Assembly: GCA_964493765.1 (NCBI GenBank) | Contig: CAZBPK010000123.1 | Location: 1-9,144 of the forward strand | Length of the DNA stretch: 9,144 nt | Direction of reading: 5' to 3' | Source: CALLMJ01 sp964493765 | GTDB lineage: Bacteria > Bacteroidota > Bacteroidia > J057 > CALLMJ01 | In this document: one piece after another, positions 5,649 to 9,144 of the stretch | Layout: the number at the start of each line of letters is the position of its first letter | How positions within the stretch are numbered: the stretch's first letter is position 1 | Made by a program: the position numbers and the translations under genes | Notes under the pieces: generated by a model | Told to the model about the DNA's origin: nothing | What the model saw: the letters and a program-made list of their open reading frames with translations, nothing else | Databases searched by the model: none

Positions 5649-6536
5649 TTATTCCTTAATAATAATTTCAACTCTTCTATTTTTTGCCCTTCCTTCTGTA
5701 GTTTCGTTAGATGCTATGGGTTGTTTATTCCCTTTACCTTCTGTTGAGATTCTTGAAGTATGTATATTTTGTTTTAATAAATATGATTTTACTGCATCTG
5801 CACGTCCTTTTGAAAGAGTCTGATTATAAGTATCATCTTTTCCAATATCGGTATGACCCACTATAGTAATTTTTAATTCAGGTCTTGATTTTAAATAACC
5901 CGCCAATTTATCTAAAGAAGGATAAGATTCAGGTAATAACTCTGTAGTGCTTGGTTTAAAATTAATATTGGGAATTATATACTTGTCCCCTTTATGCACC
6001 TCTTTAGGCAATTCAAATTGAATATTTGAGTTAACTGCATTTTGAGGATTATTTTCAACCTTAGTAATGGGTTTAATTTTAGGCTTAGTTACATAAAACC
6101 CTCCAGGATAACAATAACCTTGACCTGTATTGGGAACTCCTGTCCAAGAACCTATCAATTTTAAGCTATCATTGGTTTCTGAGATTTTCAAATTGGCTTT
6201 TTTTATACACCAACCTGTAATGGATTGAGAATATTTTGGGGGTATATAATCATTCAAAACTTTGATTTCCTGATAGTTAAACTCATTACCTTTTAAAGAT
6301 CCCTCTAAAGTAAATGTAACAAAAACGTCTTTTTCATCAAAAAAATCAAAATAACTACCTCCTTTAATTTGGTTACCAAATTGCTCCAAATTTAGTTTAC
6401 AATAATAAATATTTCTAATTCCTTCTTTTTGAGTAACATAACCTGTCCATTCACCAGTTAAATTCCAATTTTGAGAAAAAATACTTGAATAATGTAGTAC
6501 CAAAATAAAAACAAATAATAATTGGATATTTTTCAT
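5649..6536 (-). CDS. Secreted OmpA-family protein with lipocalin-like N-terminal region
   Basis: A 295-residue exported protein. Residues 1-22 are a signal peptide (MKNIQLLFVFILVLHYSSIF, then SQ). Residues 25-150 are beta-rich ('LTGEWTGYV', 'YYCKLNLEQFGNQIKGGSYF', 'LEGSLKGNEF', 'LIGSWTG') and resemble small lipocalin-like beta-barrels; this part is assigned only by pattern. Residues about 190-295 form an OmpA C-terminal domain, which binds peptidoglycan in the periplasm: 'VGHTD' (226-230), 'YNQTLSKGRADAVKSYL', and 'NRRVEI' (287-292). D230 and R245 correspond to the OmpA residues that contact diaminopimelate. There is no lipobox, so it is probably soluble periplasmic or barrel-attached rather than a lipoprotein. 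It is transcribed alone on the minus strand and bracketed by two diverged copies of one GC-rich repeat. The ATG at 6536 is directly followed by the signal peptide. Confidence 0.88.
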   Translation of the reverse strand: MKNIQLLFVFILVLHYSSIFSQNWNLTGEWTGYVTQKEGIRNIYYCKLNLEQFGNQIKGGSYFDFFDEKDVFVTFTLEGSLKGNEFNYQEIKVLNDYIPPKYSQSITGWCIKKANLKISETNDSLKLIGSWTGVPNTGQGYCYPGGFYVTKPKIKPITKVENNPQNAVNSNIQFELPKEVHKGDKYIIPNINFKPSTTELLPESYPSLDKLAGYLKSRPELKITIVGHTDIGKDDTYNQTLSKGRADAVKSYLLKQNIHTSRISTEGKGNKQPIASNETTEGRAKNRRVEIIIKE

Positions 6537-6553
6537 TTAAGAATAATTTTCAG

Positions 6554-6586
6554 CTAATATACGAAATAGGATTAGAAAAGTTACAA
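6554..6586 (-). promoter_or_regulatory. Weak candidate promoter for the OmpA-family gene
   Basis: The minus strand reads TTG (6586-6584), a 22-bp spacer, and TATATTAG (6561-6554), one mismatch to TAnnTTTG. This lies about 18 bp before the ATG at 6536. It would make the gene independent of alaS upstream. Confidence 0.25.
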
Positions 6587-6600
6587 AAGTTTAATTTTAT

Positions 6601-6723
6601 GGGCGTGCCCCTTGCTACGCTGCGGGTCGTGCTGCTACTGGCTTCGCTGTTTGCTTCGGCAATCCTTTGCCTGCTCATACTTCGCGGCCAAAGGCAGTGC
6701 TAAACCCTCCGCATCCCTCACGC
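6601..6723 (+). repeat. GC-rich intergenic dispersed element, copy 2 (plus orientation)
   Basis: This 123-bp block is about 62% G+C by hand count, inside AT-rich flanks, between the end of alaS and the start of the OmpA-family gene. It opens with the near-palindrome GGGCGTGCCC (6601-6610) and closes with ATCCCTCACGC (6713-6723). The ordered shared blocks GGGTCG-GCT (6624-6633), GCAATCCTTT (6659-6668) and AAAGGCAGTGC (6690-6700) mark it as a diverged copy, in opposite orientation, of the element at 5494-5623. A 75-codon plus-strand frame across it (6612-6839) runs antisense into alaS, is Cys/Leu/Ser-rich low complexity, and is judged spurious. Confidence 0.7.
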
Positions 6724-6766
6724 TTACACTGCAAAGTTTCTGCAATTGTCTATTATGTAAAACCCA

Positions 6767-9144
6767 TTACAGCCTAGCTTTTAATTGTTCCAATGCTTCA
6801 TCTAAGCCCTCTAATTTTTTTCCTCCCGCTGTTGCATAAAAAGGTTGACCGCCACCGCCGCCTTGTATGCATTTAGAAATTTCTTTAATCATTTCAACCG
6901 CATTGAATTGATCATTAGGAGTCAAATCTTCTGAAAAAATAATGGATAACATAGGTTTTCCTTGAATATTTGCACCTAAACCAATGATGGTTTGTTTAGT
7001 CATTTTACGTAATTCAAAAGAAAGCTGTTTTAATAAATCGGCGTTGTCAATTTCAATTTTTTCAATGATGAAGGAAAAATTATTTTGAATTTGATTTTTT
7101 GCCAAAAGTTCATTTCTTTGATGGATCATTTTTTCATGAAGCAAATGCTCTAATTTCTTCTCTAAAGCATATTTTTCTGATATTAGGTTTTCAATAGAAT
7201 GAATTAGATCTTTAGGATTTTTTAATAAATTTTTAATTTCTTGAATTTGATTATGTTCATGAATCAAAAATTCCCAAGCCTTTTGATTGGTAATCGCTTC
7301 AATTCTTCTGATACCAGCTGCAATAGAACTTTCAGAAACAATTTTAAATAATCTAATTTGAGCTGTATTTTTTACATGGGTACCACCACAAAGTTCAACA
7401 GAAAATTCTTTATCAAATTCTATGACTCGTACAAAATCACCATATTTTTCACCAAAAAGAGCCATTGCTCCCATTTTTTTTGCCTCTTCAATTGGAACAT
7501 TTCTATGTTCTTTTAAAGTTATTCCCTCTTGAATTTTTTGATTTACAATATTTTCTATTTGGATCAACTCTTCATTTGAAATTTTTTGGAAATGGCTAAA
7601 ATCAAATCTTAAATATTCAGCATTCACTAAAGAGCCCTTTTGTTCAACATGAGTACCCAAAACTTTTCTTAAGGCAGCATGAAGCAAATGGGTTGCACTA
7701 TGATTACATTTTGTGAAGTCTCTTAACTGGGTATCTACTTTTGCAAGCCAAGAACCTTCGGGATTTTTAGGTAACTCATTACAAATCAATATATTAAGTT
7801 CATTTTCTTTGATACAATCTAAAACCTGAATGGTTTGGTTATAATTAGTCAAAATACCTTTATCACCAACTTGACCACCAGATTCTGCATAAAAAGGAGT
7901 TCTATCTATAACAATTTGAAATTCATTTTTTGGTCCTTTTTTAACTTGTCTATATTTAACAATTTCACATTCTACTTCTAAACTATCATAACCGACAAAA
8001 ATGGGTAAATCACTGGTTTTAAGTTCTATCCAATCTCCAAATTGTACTTTTGTTGCTGCTTTAGAGCGATTTTTTTGTTCTTGCATACAAGCGTCAAACT
8101 CTTGTAAATTCACATCTAAACCTTTTTCACGAGCCATTAATTGAGTTAAATCTAATGGGAATCCGTAAGTATCGTAAAGAGTAAAAGCAAATTTACCGTC
8201 AATAATTGTGGGCTGATTTTCCGTAATATAATTTTCAAAGAGTTCAATACCTCCAGATAAAGTTCTTAAAAAGGATTGTTCTTCACTTAAAATGATATTT
8301 TCAATAAAAGATTGTTGATGAATGATTTCAGGGAAAATATCTTCAAATTGTTTCGCTAAAACCTCAACTAGAGTATGGATAAAAGGTTGTTTTAAATTAA
8401 GATATTGAAAAGCGTAACGAACTGCGCGTCTCATAATTCTACGAATTACATAACCCGCACCTGTATTGGTAGGTAATTGACCGTCTGCAATTGCAAAGGT
8501 TACTGCACGGGTATGATCCATTACCACTCTAAAGGCAATATCTATTTTATCATTATGACCATAATTGAGATGAGAAAGGTTTTCAATAGCATTTTTTAAA
8601 GGTTGAAAAATGTCAGTATCATAATTTGAGGATTTATGTTCTAAAGCTCTACAAAGCCTTTCAAACCCCATTCCCGTATCCACGCTTTTCATAGCTAGGG
8701 ATTCTAATCTTCCATCTTGTTTTCTGAAAAATTGCATAAAAACCAAATTCCAAATCTCAATTACTTGAGGATGGTCTTTATTGACAAGAGTATGACCAAT
8801 TGTAATTTTTTTTTCTTCTTCGGAACGTAAATCTATATGAATTTCAGAGCAAGGACCACAAGGACCGGTCTCTCCCATTTCCCAGAAATTTTCTTTTTTC
8901 CCAAAAAACAAAATTCTATCTTCAGGAATCCATTGTTTCCATAAGTCAGCACTTTCAGTGTCTTTGGGTAAATTTTCTGCATCATCTCCACCAAAAACAG
9001 TAAAATATAATAAATCGTTATCAAATTTTAAAACTTGGGTAAGAAATTCCCAAGCCCACTCAATGGCTTCTTTTTTAAAATAATCACCAAAACTCCAATT
9101 ACCGAGCATTTCAAACATGGTATGGTGATAAGTATCTAAACCGA
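6767..9144 (-). CDS. alaS: Alanyl-tRNA synthetase, N-terminally truncated by the window edge
   Basis: Charges tRNA-Ala with alanine in the cytoplasm and removes mischarged Ser or Gly. The frame is open from the right edge: in-frame codons before the Met at 9118 read 'GLDTYHHT', which is the normal internal AlaS sequence, so that Met is not the start. About 791 codons are visible of a usual 870-880, so roughly 75-85 N-terminal residues lie outside. Visible landmarks, in order, are 'FEMLGNWSFGDYFK' of the catalytic core, 'GPCGPCSEIH', 'VDTGMGFERL' (class II motif 3, about 8656-8683), the editing-domain zinc site 'HSATH' (7673-7708) and 'CGGTH' (7376-7390), and the glycine-rich C-Ala region 'GGGGGQPFYATAGGKK' (near 6820-6865). 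All key residues seen are intact. No clear intrinsic terminator follows; the GC-rich repeat begins 43 bp downstream. Smaller antisense or same-strand frames within it are shadows. Confidence 0.97.
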   Translation of the reverse strand, partial: GLDTYHHTMFEMLGNWSFGDYFKKEAIEWAWEFLTQVLKFDNDLLYFTVFGGDDAENLPKDTESADLWKQWIPEDRILFFGKKENFWEMGETGPCGPCSEIHIDLRSEEEKKITIGHTLVNKDHPQVIEIWNLVFMQFFRKQDGRLESLAMKSVDTGMGFERLCRALEHKSSNYDTDIFQPLKNAIENLSHLNYGHNDKIDIAFRVVMDHTRAVTFAIADGQLPTNTGAGYVIRRIMRRAVRYAFQYLNLKQPFIHTLVEVLAKQFEDIFPEIIHQQSFIENIILSEEQSFLRTLSGGIELFENYITENQPTIIDGKFAFTLYDTYGFPLDLTQLMAREKGLDVNLQEFDACMQEQKNRSKAATKVQFGDWIELKTSDLPIFVGYDSLEVECEIVKYRQVKKGPKNEFQIVIDRTPFYAESGGQVGDKGILTNYNQTIQVLDCIKENELNILICNELPKNPEGSWLAKVDTQLRDFTKCNHSATHLLHAALRKVLGTHVEQKGSLVNAEYLRFDFSHFQKISNEELIQIENIVNQKIQEGITLKEHRNVPIEEAKKMGAMALFGEKYGDFVRVIEFDKEFSVELCGGTHVKNTAQIRLFKIVSESSIAAGIRRIEAITNQKAWEFLIHEHNQIQEIKNLLKNPKDLIHSIENLISEKYALEKKLEHLLHEKMIHQRNELLAKNQIQNNFSFIIEKIEIDNADLLKQLSFELRKMTKQTIIGLGANIQGKPMLSIIFSEDLTPNDQFNAVEMIKEISKCIQGGGGGQPFYATAGGKKLEGLDEALEQLKARL

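Noticed and set aside
5640..5655. Tandem duplication GTTATTCC x2 spanning the OmpA-family stop codon
   Set aside because: Only 16 bp and A/T-biased; it may be slippage and has no evident effect on the gene.
6612..6839. 75-codon plus-strand frame across the GC-rich element into the end of alaS
   Set aside because: It is low-complexity (Cys, Leu, Ser), runs antisense into the well-supported alaS 3' end, has no homology I recognise, and owes its openness to the GC-rich repeat.
8833..9024. 63-codon minus-strand frame within alaS
   Set aside because: It is out of frame inside a strongly conserved synthetase region and has no recognisable content.

Overview
The window is about 9.1 kb of AT-rich chromosome from a member of the Bacteroidota. 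Evidence for this: there are no Shine-Dalgarno sequences before the starts, several upstream regions carry TAnnTTTG-type -7 boxes, and the left-edge Rpn-family nuclease, the 'MPKMSDTM' pyruvate dehydrogenase E2 and the OmpA-type protein are all in styles common in that phylum. Genus cannot be assigned. No tRNA, rRNA, CRISPR array or insertion sequence was seen.

Left part (1-2680). The first 42 codons of an Rpn/PD-(D/E)XK nuclease-transposase family gene run off the left edge on the minus strand. A 344-bp AT-rich divergent region follows and contains a 16-bp inverted repeat bracketing a candidate promoter for that gene. On the plus strand a two-gene unit encodes a PP2C-type Ser/Thr phosphatase with a membrane segment and two C-terminal LysM modules, then, 11 bp later, a single-span membrane protein ending in two closely related LysM modules. 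A strong intrinsic terminator ends this unit. The pair looks like an envelope-linked phosphatase signalling unit; no partner kinase is visible.

Middle (2730-5463). A minus-strand E2 (dihydrolipoamide acetyltransferase) gene ends at a perfect-stem bidirectional hairpin and faces away from a plus-strand pair: a 148-residue unknown soluble protein and a secreted, probably outer-membrane beta-barrel protein. That pair also ends at a hairpin terminator.

Right part (5464-9144). A minus-strand secreted protein with a lipocalin-like N-terminal region and an OmpA peptidoglycan-binding C-terminal domain is flanked by two GC-rich intergenic elements of 123-130 bp. They are diverged copies of one another in opposite orientation, and are the least expected structure in the window. 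Beyond them alanyl-tRNA synthetase (minus strand) runs off the right edge, lacking its N-terminal part.

Most of the window is ordinary housekeeping and envelope genes. The items worth following are the PP2C-LysM pair, the inverted GC-rich repeats, and the dyad around the Rpn promoter.
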